Shown piece after piece: positions 1 through 11,556 of a DNA stretch of 64,000 nucleotides; positions within the stretch are counted from its first letter, which is position 1; every line of letters starts with the position of its first letter. This DNA comes from Hordeum vulgare subsp. vulgare (taxonomy: Eukaryota; Streptophyta; Magnoliopsida; Poales; Poaceae): positions 203,325,689 to 203,389,688 of the forward strand of contig NC_058523.1 in the NCBI RefSeq assembly GCF_904849725.1, read 5' to 3'. Under the pieces are notes generated by a model. That model saw only the letters and a list, made by a program, of their open reading frames with translations. It was not told the DNA's origin and made no database searches. A program made the translations under genes and the position numbers.

Positions 1-348
1 CAGTTGGAACTTCCTCCGCATCTTTCCAAGGTTCATGATGTTTTCCACGTCTCGCAACTCAGGCGTTGCTTTTCGGATCCTATCCGTGAAGTGGACCACG
101 AAACGCTTGATCTCCAAGATAACCTTTCATACCGAGAATACCCCGTGCGTATTCTTGATCAAGCTGAGCGTACCACTCGACATCGAAACCTCAAGTTTCT
201 TAAAGTCCAATGGTCAAATCATTCCGAAAAGGAGGCAACTTGGGAAAGAGAGGATTGTCTCCGACTTGAGTATCCTGCGTTATTCCCGACGACTTCTAAA
301 TCTCGGGACGAGATTCTCTTGAGTGGGGGTGAGTTGTCACATCCCTAA
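1..348 (+). CDS. pol: Chromovirus integrase C-terminus with chromodomain (partial)
   Basis: The frame is open from the left edge, so the true start lies outside the window. It ends 14 bp inside the 3' LTR. The first ~20 residues (PPHLSKVHDVFHVSQLR) are the conserved C-terminal integrase segment of Ty3/gypsy elements. From about residue 46 to 91 follows a chromodomain-like block (YPVRILDQAE, then KVQWSNHS and EATWE, ending YPALF). In chromoviruses this domain tethers integrase to heterochromatin. The sequence best fits the Tekay/Del lineage. No stop or frameshift is visible in this piece, so the element may be young, but only the last part of pol is present. Confidence 0.85.
   Translation, partial: QLELPPHLSKVHDVFHVSQLRRCFSDPIREVDHETLDLQDNLSYREYPVRILDQAERTTRHRNLKFLKVQWSNHSEKEATWEREDCLRLEYPALFPTTSKSRDEILLSGGELSHP
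319..334 (+). other. Polypurine tract of the plus-strand chromovirus
   Basis: A purine-rich run (gagtgggggtgag) lies immediately before the TG that opens the LTR at 335. This is the expected plus-strand primer site and fixes the 3' LTR start. Confidence 0.7.
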
Positions 349-3300
349 CCCTTAAGCAAGTTAGTCTTGTGCTCATGTCTTCTTTGCATTTGCATCTAAT
401 AATTCTCCAATCAAGAACAAGAAAGTGGCAAAGGAAAAACTCAAAAACCCTAGCCACTACTTTAAATAAAGAAAATCTCAAACTAGTTGAAATCAATGAA
501 CCCAAAATGGCCTCAAGAAATGTTCAAACTTTCTGATAAATCATTAAAGTAAATGAGCATTGGAGAAAACTATTTTCTTGACACTTTAAGGATTTTAAAT
601 TAATGCAAAAGCCACTGGTTTCAAACTCTAAATTTGAAATCAGAAACTATAAATTTTCAAAAATGTTGAAAACTTTGGAAATGGTTGAGAATATTATAAC
701 AAATATTCAGGTGTGTTTAAATTAGTTTTTACAACCTTTTTGGAACTGAAATAAATAGCAAATCAATGTCAGAAATTAAAACAGAAATAATACAGAAGGA
801 AATGGAAAAAGGGTTACCTGTTGCCTAGCCTGGCCCGGCCCATCTCCCCGAGTCGTCCCCTCCCTCGCGCCAGTAGGAGCAGGAGGTGGCCGCCGCCTTC
901 TCCGGCGCGGGCACGCACCTGTGCGCCTGCCTGGCCGCCGCCTCGCCCTGGCAAGGCCGGGGATAAGCTCCCCGAGGCCTCCTCTATCCATTCCCAGCAC
1001 CGGTTTCCCCCTCCTCTCAGATCTTTTCCTCCCTCCTGCTGCCGCCATTACCTCGAGCTCGAGCTCGAGCCGCAACACTTCTAGCCACGGGAACCTTCCT
1101 CCGAGTAGTCCGTTAGCTCCGCCTCATCGTACTGGTCCTCTCTGCAGAAGCCGAAGCTTCCGCGAGCTCTGCATCGCCCCAACGCCATCGTCTTCCACCT
1201 CCGGCCGCCGGAACTCTCCCGTCGATTCGCTCCCTCCGGCGCACCCCCGAGCCCCTCAGCAACACCATCGGAACCGCCGTGAGCTCGTCATCGTTTCCCC
1301 TCTCGCCCCACGCTCTTCCGTGCATCGTAGCCCCGTTCTCCACCAAGGCCGAGAGCTCCTCGCCGCCGGTCATGTCGTCGCCGTCGCTGTGGTGTCCAAT
1401 CCACGCGCTCGAGCTAGGGTTCGAGCTCCTGGAGCCTCCAGGAGTGTGATGAGCGCCTCAGTTGTCCTCCCCGTGCCCTAGAGCCATCAACTGCGGGAGG
1501 CCGAGCTTCGGCCGCCGCTTCGGCTCGTCGTCGGTGCCTCTCCCGGCGACCCTAGCCTCCCCTGATGCCCCTGCCAGATCGGCTACTTCGCGAGCGTTCC
1601 GTAGCTGCAAACCGCGTTCGAATTGGTGTTGTGCAGCGCCGTTTAGGTCGTCTCCGGCAAACCCTCCGCCGCGGGCTTGGTCGCCGGCGACCACCCTCCG
1701 GTGGGGGTCGACGTGGCAAAGCTAATCCAGTAGATTAGGAGCTTAATCTCTCGCTGACAGTGGGCCCAAGGCCAAGTCAACGCAGTTAAGGGACTGGTCA
1801 GCACGGGATTAGTCCCAGAGAGGCTCACCAGTGGGTCCCCCCTGTCAGGTTTGACCTGAACAGGTCGGCTGACCTGCTGACATCAGTCTGATGCAACAAA
1901 GGGAATTTCCAGTATAGAAATAATTCCAGGAAATTGCTAAAACTTGTAAAAATCATAGAAATTAATCTGTAACTCCAATGAAAATAATTTATATATGAAA
2001 AAGTATCAGAAAAATTCAAGGATTCTGATTATCTCATGCATGTTAACATCAAGTTGATCTGAGCATCACGTCGAATCAATTAAATCGGTATTCGAGAATA
2101 CCCGTTTGAATTGATATTCGAATGTGATTCAAATCAACTCTAAACCTAATACATATTGATTATAATAACTTATCACCTTGCATTCCCATGCCATGCTCAT
2201 GCATCATTTTGATTGCATATGATTGTTATTGAATGTTGCCATTCATTTCGGTAGGCTCCGCACCCCCGGATTCCACCGAATATCCGTCTGACGGATATCG
2301 TTCCTCCTCTCAGCAACAAGGCAAGCAACCCTTTTGATCATTCCGATAATTCCCATGTTCTTGCTCCTGCACTTATTTATTGCATTAGAATCAAATGCTA
2401 CAACTGCTTTTGCCACGTTAGTTGAACCCACTTCCTTTGCATGACCTAACCTTGTCACGGTAAATAGCCGAACCTTGCAACCTAGCATACCTGGTAGTTG
2501 CTTGAGCTATGATGTGCCTTATCCTGCTATGCATGCTATGATTAGAGTTGTGTATGGTCTGTCATCTGGGAGATGAACAGAATTGTCAGAATGTGTTCGG
2601 TGAGCAAAGGTTGTGTGTTGAACTTGATTTGGTAAAGGTACCGGTGAAAGGCTGTGTAGGAGTACATGGCGGGTTGTTTCATTGGAACCGTCCTTAGGAA
2701 CTGAGTTCCGTGTATGTAATCCAAGGCTAGATACTACCACATGCTGGGCCCTGAAATATGACCCCGCTCGGCCTATTAATCGCTTAGTACTCGGTCCAGG
2801 AGTTGCAAGTAGTTTCCGGTGTTTATAGTAATGCTGGAGGCCGTGCATGGTCCTGACCTGAGAGGTGGGCCGTGCTGTGGTAGGCAGTGGCACGGTGTAC
2901 CAAGTGGCACCCGGATGGTGGGCTTGGGAACCCTGCGCACATCGTTTGAGGTCGTGGCGGAAACCTCGGCCGGACTTCCATACGGGTCACTCTCAAATAG
3001 GCGATAAACCTGGACTAGGTACTAGTGTGGTTAATGGTCGTGGCCGACTCCCTCGCTGGGCTTCCGCTTGAAGGTTGCCGAGGTGCATGACGTGCACATG
3101 GCGATAAGTGGCGAGAGCGTGTGTGACGAATTACACCCCTGCAGGGTTATGATCTATTCGAATAGCCGCGTCCGCGGATATGGATTACTTGGAGACATAT
3201 GTTGTTCATAGATAACTTCAATGGCTACTCATAAAATTGCCAAGATAAGCGTGAGTGTCGTGGACGGCATTTCCGTACGGAGACGGAATGATTACACGAT

Positions 3301-4319
3301 AGTGTATTATTGTGGTGTTAGTGGACTCGTGTGCGAGAAATCAAGTTGTCAAAATTATTTAAAAATGCAAGTTGTCTAGCCACGAGTCAAATGCTGGCTT
3401 TCCGCATGAAACCCCACAATACCTTTTGATACCTTGCATGAGTAGTTAGTTATCCTAAAGTCTTGCTGAGTACCTTCGTACTCATGTTTGCTTAATACAT
3501 GTTGCAGAGGTTGCTAATGACCCTAATGGAGGGTTCTTCGTAGACATCGACGACGACGAGTAGCTGGTGTCCCAGCTACGATCTGGCCCTACGTTGGATC
3601 TGTAGTATAGTTAGGCCATGTGCCTTCTAGTTGCCCTGTCTGTACTCAGACAGTTTAAACTCTTCCGCTGGCTTGTAACTGAATGACTGCTATTATGGGT
3701 CGTGAGACCCTTAATGTGTAATATTATGTGTGTGGCTCTTCCGAGCCTCTTAAATAAAGGTTGTATGTTATGGTTATGTTGTGATGCCATCGATGTATCT
3801 ATACATATGGGTATGCCATGCGTACGTGTGTCGTACTTGATATGTATGGGGTTCGATTACCTCGTCGTGAACTTTTGTAGCACTCCTTACAAGGAAATGC
3901 CCCTTTGTGATCCAATGAGCCTTGGTAGTTCGCTACTGCTCCGGACACATTCGTTGACCGGCATGTGTCCTTCTTAGTTGCTGTGTCTGTCCTCTTTTGG
4001 GAAATGTCATGCGATGTAATGGAGTCCTTGTAGCTTCCTACGACTCGTCTACATTCGCTGATGACCGACACCTGCTTTGTTGGGTCATGTATGCCTGTCC
4101 TTGTGCGGTACTGCCACTTTGGTTTATGACTAGACATGTCGATCCGGGTTCTTTGACATTGGAATGCTAGCGACACTATTGCATACGCGAGTCAAAAGAC
4201 GCAAACGGTCCCGGCTAAGGTAAGGCTGCAGTCGAGGAGTTAATCGTGCGTGAGACCGCAAAGGGAAGCGATGTGTTACACGCTAGATTCCTATGGCTTA
4301 GGATCGGGGTTCCTGTTCA
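335..4319 (+). repeat. 3' LTR of plus-strand chromovirus (~4 kb)
   Basis: It starts TGTCACATCC directly after the PPT. The end is placed at ...TCCTGTTCA because the last ~100 bp run parallel to the end of the related LTR at 11557, and because Copia gag sequence begins at 4320. The interior is non-coding. An AT-rich stretch (~350-780) is followed by a GC-rich block (~800-1750) with SSR-like ctcgag units, then AT-rich DNA. A palindrome CTATTCGAATAG occurs at 3154-3165. The long ORFs over the GC block are composition artefacts. The 5' half of the element and its TSD lie off the left edge. Confidence 0.65.
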
Positions 4320-6427
4320 AAATATGCTTTTTGAGCACATAGCAAAGGGTTTGGTGCCCTTTGAGACTTTTGTACATGCGTGTCACATACAATTACTTGA
4401 GCCTTGCATTTTCGTCAGTGACATTTGTGGTTTCCTCAATTGAGGAATTTGATACCACATGAGCAGTTGAAGAATTTGTAGCAATAGAAGCATTTGTACA
4501 TGCCTGTCACATTTTGTAGCAAAGGGTTTGGTGCCCTTAGAGACTTTTGGACATGCCTGTCACATACAATTCCTTGGGCCTTGCATTTTCGTCAGTGACA
4601 TTTGTGGTTTCCTCAAGTGAGGAATTTGATACCACATGAGCAGTTGAAGAATTTGTAGTAATAGAAGCATTTGATGATTCTGGTGAAGAATTAGCAGTTT
4701 CACGTTCGATGCATTTAAGACATGGAGGAATTAATTCAACCTCAGCGGCACTGATCTGTTGAGCGAGTAATGAATCATTTTACATACGAAGATCATCATG
4801 AGAAATCCTGAGCTTCTCAAGATCAAGTTTCCTTTGAAGAAATTAATAGGAAAGTTTCTCATGATCAGCGAGGAGTGTGCCATGACGATCTTGAAGATTA
4901 TCAAATCTGGACTGAAGACTTTTCATATCTTCAGTGAGGATTTGGGTAAGATTAATTTCATCATACAACAGGTCATCGCTTCTATCTAGCAGTTTCTGAA
5001 GCTTTTCGAGGGCAGTTTATTGTTTAGTTGCAATGATAGACGGTTTACTGTAACTGGGTTTTTTATAATCATCAGGTTCGCAGTCACTTGAATCAGAGGA
5101 GGAAGCATCATTCGGTACCTTTGAACCTTTTGCCATGAAGCAATAGGTTGGAGCAAAGTCATCAACATAGTCATCGTTGTGGATGGTGTTGTCATTTTCT
5201 TCAAGGTTGAAGATTGACTTGGTGACGAATGTGGTTGCTAGTGCAAGACTAGCCTGTCCAGATTCTGAGTCTTCTTCAGAACCCTCCTCTTCATCACATT
5301 CCTCAGATTATGCCTCAGAATCGATTTCATTGCCAATAAGTGCCTGAGCCTTTCTGAAACTTGTCTTCTTGTGCGATGAGGACTTTGAGGATGAGGATTT
5401 TGAAGATTTCTTCTTTTTCTTCAAGTCATCAGAACTATCATCCTTGTATTTCTTCTTCTTTGATTCCTTCACCCAACGAGGATAGTCAGCAATATAGTGA
5501 CCTGATTTTTTGCATTTGTGGTAGGTCCTTTTCTTATAGTCCTCAGATGAAGATTCTGATTTTCTCATATCTCTTCTTGAAGATTTACCAAACTGGACAC
5601 GTCTTGTAAACTTCTGGAATTTCCTCACGAGCATTGCTAGCTCCTATCCAAGTTCTTCAGGACCACCAAGCTGCAATCCGAGTCTTCTTCTTCAGATGAA
5701 GAAATTTCTTTGGCCTTCAGTGCACGAGGTCTAGAGTAGCTTGGTCCATATAGATCTCTCTTTTCTTCCTGTTGGAATTCATGAGTATTGAGTCTTTCGA
5801 GTATATCAGCAGGATCAAGCATCTTGTAGTCTAGTCTTTCTTGAATCATCAGAACCAAAGTATCAAATGATGAATCCAAAGATCTTAGCAGTTTCTTCAC
5901 AACTTCATGGTTAGTAATGTCTCGAGCTCCGAGTGCTTGCAGTTCATTTGTTATGTCAGTGAGGCGATCAAAGGTATCTTGGCAGCTTTCATTGTCAAGC
6001 CTCTTGAAGCGATTGAAGAGATTGCAAAGAACCTCAACATGAGAGTCACGCTGAGTTGATACTCCTTCATTTAATCTGGACAGCCTTTCCCAGATTAGTT
6101 TTCCGGAGCCCAAAGCACTTACTCTGCCATACTGACCTTTTCTCAGATAGCCACAAATGATATTCTTCGCTTGAGAATCAAGTTGCTTGAATTTCTTCAC
6201 AACAGCAGTAGAGATAGTAGAAGTGATTAGAGGAACACCATGTTCCACAATATACCAGAGATCATTGTCAATACCTTGTAGATGCATCTGCATATTGGTC
6301 TTCCAAAAGGGAAAGTCCTTTCCTTTGAAAGTAGAACATCCTGTAGTAACCTTGAAAATGCCTACAGTCGACTTAACTAAAACTCCAGGTGGTTGAACCA
6401 AAATCACGCAGAACAAGGGAGTAACTT
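4320..6427 (-). pseudogene. gag: Degenerate Copia gag (UBN2-type) with damaged zinc knuckle
   Basis: The N-terminal block (6330-5770) has the plant Copia gag pattern (FKGKDFPFWKTNMQMHLQG, then IWERLSRLNEG and DTFDRLTDITNELQALG). A frameshift near 5640 and a stop near 5310 break it. The zinc knuckle lies near 5500-5540 and should read C-x2-C-x4-H-x4-C. Here it is YHKCKKSGHYIADY, so the first and last cysteines have become tyrosine, both by G-to-A changes in the codon. Downstream there is a Lys/Ser-rich tract, an acidic SEE-type tract and coiled-coil-like sequence. No convincing start codon remains near the PBS. It would encode the nucleocapsid but is dead. Confidence 0.75.
4341..4694. repeat. 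177-bp tandem duplication inside Copia gag
   Basis: Two direct copies begin with agcaaagggtttggtgccct at 4341 and agcaaagggtttggtgccc at 4518, a period of 177 bp (59 codons). They differ at only a few positions. The period is a multiple of three, so the duplication kept the reading frame. Confidence 0.8.
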
Positions 6428-6439
6428 GCTCTGATACCA
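6428..6439 (-). other. Primer binding site, tRNA-iMet type
   Basis: On the minus strand this reads TGGTATCAGAGC, the standard complement of the 3' end of initiator tRNA-Met used by plant Copia elements. It lies two bases from the LTR end at 6442. Confidence 0.9.
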
Positions 6440-6441
6440 AT

Positions 6442-7808
6442 TGAATGTGTGTTATATCGACTAGGGGGGGGGTGAATAGGAGATTGTCAGAATTTCATCA
6501 CTGAGGAAATTCCTTTTGAGGAAATTCCTCACTGATGACTAACTTGGAGCGGAAATAACAAAGGATCAGGGGTGCAATGTATCACTACAACAGTTTTCAA
6601 GATTGAGGAATATGAAAAACAGTTTGCACAGTATGTAGGCACAGAGAAAACATGTGAGTATTAACTCGCGTGAAGAATTTGAGGTTGAGGAATTTCAGAG
6701 GAAGTCTTCAACAAATTCTTCAAACAGTGACAATGAAAATCGTCAACATACAATATTGAGAAATTAAAAGAGTTGAAGAAATAGAACCCGTATCATAGTG
6801 AAGACAGTGGTTGATGACCTAGTTCCAACTGCTGTGACAGTTCTACGTCTGGTTTGGAGCGGCTTAGTATTGAAACCAAAGGACACACAGTCTCGGGACA
6901 CACAGTCCCTACCGTATTCTCCTTGAGCTAAGGACACACTGTTCTCGCCCAACACTCGTGGTAAGTCTTCAGGGCAGACTTCCAAACCCTCACGAACTTG
7001 GTCACCCGACGAGCCACAATTGACTGCTGGAATGCTCTAGACCATGACGCCTAACTGTCTGGAGGATGCACAGTCCTCAAAGGTAAAAGGCTTCAGTCCC
7101 ACACAGGAACAAATTCTTCAGTGATGCTTAATCACTTAGTTTTTTGTTTGTGGTTTGGTGTTTGTGGTATTTCCTCACTGATGAGTTACTCTCGAAGACT
7201 CTCAGGAATTTGGCTATGGGGGGCGGCTATTTATATCCTGGGAGCATCCCGACAGGACTTGACATTAATGTCGTTAAATAATATGACCGTTGGTGTGGAT
7301 AAGATCGATGATGTGGCGTAAATTGCGGCAACGGTCGGGACCCTGAACTGTGAGAGTTCTTATGTCTCTCATATTCCTCACTTGTGTCTTTTGGTAGGAT
7401 TAGGCTTGGGTTGAGCATAATGAGGAAATTCATTCCAAAGTGTTACCTTGACCCCCTTTAACAGTATGGTGTTCCTATGACTCAGGAGTGAAGAAAATGA
7501 AAGAGAAAGAATAAATCTACACGCTTCAAAGTCTTCGGATTGATTTTCTTCAGGACACACCGAATTCCTCATCTTCAATATCTTCATGAGGAATATCAAT
7601 TTCATCGCAATTTTTTCGCGATCAAAGTCTTCAGTAGAACACCAATTTCTTGAGCTGAAGATATACATTTTTAGGGGTCGATATTCATCGTATATTTCAA
7701 ACTCCTCAGCGACTTATAGATACTGTGTACAGTCATGAACACATTAGATACTTAACCTATAAGTCTTCAAACCACCAAAATCACTAAGGGGCACTAGATG
7801 CACTTACA
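6442..7808 (-). repeat. 5' LTR of SIRE/Maximus-like Copia element
   Basis: Read on the minus strand, it begins TGTAAGTGCATC at 7808 and ends ...CATTCA at 6442 next to the PBS (1367 bp). A TATA box (TATAAATA) is at 7229-7236. Near the 3' end a run of nine C residues precedes TAGTCGATATAAC, typical of this lineage. It is intact and interrupts the Angela-type LTR on its right. Confidence 0.75.
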
Positions 7809-8706
7809 CACATATATAACTGAACTATACTAAAATATCATCGAACCACAATTGTGCAGACCCTGCGGGTTCGAGAACTATGTAGACTTGACCCGAGACA
7901 CTCCTCGGTCAATATCCAATAGCGGGACCTGGATGCCCATATTGGATCCTACATATTCTCCGAAGATCTTATCGTTGAACCTCAGTGTCAAGGATTCATA
8001 TAATCCCGTATGTCATTCCCTTTGTCCATCGGTATGTTCCTTGCCCGAGATTTGATCGGCGGTATCCGCATACCTATTTCAGTCTCGTTACCGGCAAGTC
8101 TCTTTACTCGTTCCGTAATACAAGATCCCGTGCCTTAGACTTAGTCACATTGGTTGCAAGGCTTGTGTGTGATGTTGTATTATAGAGTGGGCCCCGAGAT
8201 ACCTCTCCGTCACACGGAGTGACAAATCCCAGTCTTGATCGATACTAACTCAACGGAGACCTTCGGAGACACCTGTAGAGTACCTTTATAGTCATCCAGT
8301 TACGTTGTGACATTTGGTACACACAAGGTATTCCTCCGGTTCCAGTGAGTTATATGATCTCATATTATAGGAAAAAATACTTGACACGCAGAAAACAAAA
8401 GCAATAAAATGACACGATCAACTTGCTACGTACATAGTTTGGGTCTAGCCCATCACATGATTCTCCTAATGATGTGATCCCGTTATCAAGCGACAACACT
8501 TGCCAATGGTCACGAAACCTTGACCATCTTTGATCAACGAGCTAGTCAACTAGAGGCTTACTAGGGACAGTGTTTTGTCTATGTATGCACAGATGTATCT
8601 ATGTTTCCAATCAATACAATTATAGCATGGATAATGAACGATTATTATGAACAAATAAATATAATAATAACTAATTTATTATTGCCTCTAGGGCATATTT
8701 CCAATA
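7809..8706 (-). repeat. Angela/WIS/BARE-type LTR, truncated fragment
   Basis: It aligns along its whole length with the right half of the solo LTR at 60184-62014 (compare 7809 onward with ~61105 onward). On the minus strand its 5' end should be TGTTGGAAATATGCCC but reads TATTGG, so the terminal G is mutated. The 3' half is cut off by the Copia LTR at 7808. Whether it was a 5', 3' or solo LTR cannot be told from this window. Confidence 0.85.
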
Positions 8707-10363
8707 GTCCGGATATTCATAGACTATCGACAATCGGTCCAGCTCTTCTCCCAATAGGTTATTAACCCACGGGACTCGAGTGGATACAGGCTCAGAGACA
8801 TACTTGACTTTGACCCCTTGGTCGCTCATCATGGTAATAGCCCTGTTGGCACAATCCAGGATCCTCTGGTGCTTGGCCAACCAATCCATACCAAGGATTA
8901 CTTCTAAGCCTTGCGACTTAATGACTATGAGATCTGCTGAGAAGCTTATCCCATTGATATCGATACCGACTCCTCTACATCCTAGGTTGGTCCTTAGCAC
9001 TGCTCCCGGGATATGTACTGCCATTTGCCCGTGAAGTAGGGTAGGCTTCAAACCACATTTTCCCGCAAACTTCTGAGTAACAAAAGAATGCGAAGCACCA
9101 GAATCAAACAATATTGTTGTTGGGGTGGTGTTGACGGGGAATGTACCCAGAATGCATTCGGTCTTCCTGTGCCTCTTCTGCGGAGATGTGATTAATATGT
9201 CACGTGTTATGATACTGCTGGTTGCGGGGAGTTTGGTTCATGCCTGGTGCTCCTTGACCTTGATTTGGCGCATTGGGGCGTGGTGCGTCGGGCTTCTTAT
9301 TGGGGCACTGCCTCGAATAGTGCCCAGTTTGTCCACATCCAAAACAGGTAACCTGTCTTTGAATGTTGGTCTTGACTCCACTGTTGTTCGGTGGGTTGAA
9401 TGCTGGCTTGGTGTTGACTTGCTGCTGACGCTGGTAGTTCTAGTGGAATGTTGGAACCTTATACTGCTGCTGCTGATAACTCGGTCTTGCTGGAGCTGAC
9501 TGCCATGGGCGTGGCTTTGGACTACTGGTTCCTCCACTACCCATTAGCTTGCACTTATGGGTGTCAGCCATTGCACGACGCATATCCTCCAACATAAGGG
9601 CCTTGTTAACTAGGTCGCAGAAGGCCCGATATTCACAGAGAACCAGTTGATACTGGAGTGACTGTTGCAGTCCTTCCATAAAGCGTTCCACTTTTGCGGC
9701 CTCAATGTTGACGTCCTCTGGTGCATATCTTGATAGGAGGTTAAACTTTTGCAAATACTCCTTGACGGTTCCACTGCCATGCCTTAAAGCTCAGAATTCC
9801 CGCTTCTTAATGGTCATCATTCCGGGAGGAATGTGAGCGGCGCGGAATCCTTCCTTGAACATTACCCAAGTGATAAGTTGTCCTGCTCGTATGATCTGGA
9901 ACCCATCCCACCAAGCCCTGGCTGTGCCTCCGAGGCAGTGAGAAGCATAAAGGACTTTCTCGCGATAATCGGTGCACTTGACCAGCGCGAGGAGGTATTC
10001 GATAGTGCGGATCTAGTCATCAGCATCCAATGGTTCAGTTGTCTCCATGAATATAGGAGGCGTAGTCCGCATAAACTTAGATAGAGTAGAGCGACCATTG
10101 CCATTTCCGTTCTGCGGCGGATTGTTCACCAAGACTTGAGCCAGCTGTTGGATAGCGGCATTATTGGCTTGACGCTCCTGTCGGAGAGCTTGAAGGAACT
10201 GAGCCATGGTCAAGCTTTCTGGAGGAGGCGGTGGCGGTGGAATATCGCCTTGACGCTGCTCATGGTGATCTCCAGCTTGAGTGTCCCCTCCGGTTCCCTG
10301 CTGCTGGCCTAAAGAGGCAGAGCCAGGGTTGCCGAAGGTGCTGGTGTGAGTTGAAATCACCAT
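8707..10363 (-). pseudogene. gag: Chromovirus gag-protease with stop codons
   Basis: It opens at 10363 (MVISTHTSTFGN). A polyproline run lies near 10215-10240. The gag core follows (YREKVLYASHCLGGTARAWW and KVERFMEGLQ). An intact zinc knuckle CFGCGQTGHYSRQC is at 9305-9344. The retropepsin motif LFDSGASHSF is at about 9083-9111, followed by GLEVILGMDWLAKH. Stops near 10015, 9785 and 9437 lie at positions where the family has Trp or Arg, consistent with TGG-to-TAG and CGA-to-TGA changes. The frame runs off into the Angela-type LTR at 8706. It once encoded capsid/nucleocapsid and protease and is not functional now. Confidence 0.8.
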
Positions 10364-11540
10364 CCTGTCAGGGGAGTAGACAGGTCAATATTCCGAATTT
10401 GCCGGAATCATAAGGGATGATGCTCTATTAAGGGTGTTTGGTGTCGTGCTAGTGTGAGATTTTTAAAGCAAAGATTTTTGGGAAAAGCTAATGCATTAAA
10501 TTTTAAAACAAGTGATGTAGTCGCTTACATGCTGCCTAAGGAAGAAATGCGGCTTGCATCATACATGCTCAGACAATGCTCATGTTTCACATGAACCGAT
10601 ACATGGACTTACTACGTGTTGGGGAGACTCCTAATTGCCTAAGCCATACTCCTAAGTAGCGGACTGCTCGGTCTCGTAGGCGGGTTCTGAAGGGTCTTCG
10701 TCTTCATCCTCATTGGTGCTTCCCTCCTTCAGAGGTGTAGGAGAAGGAAGTGGACCATCACGGCGTCTCTTAGTTGGCGAAGCAGTGATGAGCTTAGTGT
10801 ACTCTTCCGCGGTCACGCGACGACTCTGAATAGGTGTGGCCTAGAGCGGTGGTACTCCTCCTAGAAAGGCAATAGCCGACCACCCTCCGGGTGCTCCTTC
10901 CTTCTTGACCCTGCGGGTATTCATCTTTTCCAGCCGAAGTAGGTCCTTGATATGGTCTAGTTCAGGCGAATCTTCATCGACTCCTTGATCAAAAGGTGAG
11001 TCAAAGTGTCAGAGGAGAGGCTGAAGTAGGTCTGAAACCTTAGTGGCGTCCCATCCTCTGAAGATGGGCTAAGTGTCCAACTCCCGTCAATCCCATCCTT
11101 AATAAAAGGTAGGTGACGAGTAGCTGGCTCGTTAGCCATCTCGGGAAGGATGTCGTGGAGATGCACGAGCGCTTCTCATGCGGCTATCTCCACTGCAAAC
11201 ATCAGATGCTACATTTGTGGTCCTTCAAAGAACCAACTAGTCGAGGTGTCATTAGCCTTCACTATCACGTCCACGTGATATTCCTTGGTGTCGGCACTGA
11301 CCCAGTGCTCGTGGGAGAGGAAGATGGGCGTGCGGCGTACTTGACACTTCTTGAGGCTATTTCCCAAAAGTAGGGGAAATCCCATATCCAGAAGCATCTC
11401 AGGTATAGCGGCCATCTACAAGGATGTAGGAGAGGGTTAGAAAGTTTCGGTAGGTGCAGAAAATCTCAAGTGTAAAGGCTAAGTGCACTACTCGTCTCGG
11501 CTATCATCCATGCTACCTAAGGTTTCCTACAGTCAAGATA
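10364..11540 (-). other. Chromovirus 5' leader
   Basis: This is non-coding sequence between PBS and gag, about 1.2 kb, a usual length for long-LTR chromoviruses. I see no conserved ORF in it. Confidence 0.5.
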
Positions 11541-11552
11541 GCTCTGACACCA
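11541..11552 (-). other. Primer binding site, tRNA-iMet type (one mismatch)
   Basis: On the minus strand it reads TGGTGTCAGAGC, the iMet-type site with one A-to-G difference. It sits four bases from the LTR end. Confidence 0.8.
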
Positions 11553-11556
11553 GCTC

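Larger units (their letters stand above)
4320..7808 (-). mobile_element. SIRE/Maximus-like Copia retrotransposon, 5' part
   Basis: Minus-strand order from high to low coordinate is 5' LTR (6442-7808), iMet-type PBS, degenerate gag, then an abrupt end at 4320 against the chromovirus LTR. Protease, integrase, RT and the 3' LTR would lie beyond that LTR, outside the window. On the other side it abuts an Angela-type LTR at 7809, so it appears to have inserted there. Lineage is judged from gag and from the LTR end, which carries a C-run before the PBS. Confidence 0.75.

Noticed and set aside
921..1481. 186-aa plus-strand ORF in the first LTR
   Set aside because: It is Ser/Pro/Arg-rich, as any frame in this GC-rich block would be. 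It has no domain and no counterpart in the related LTR at 11557.
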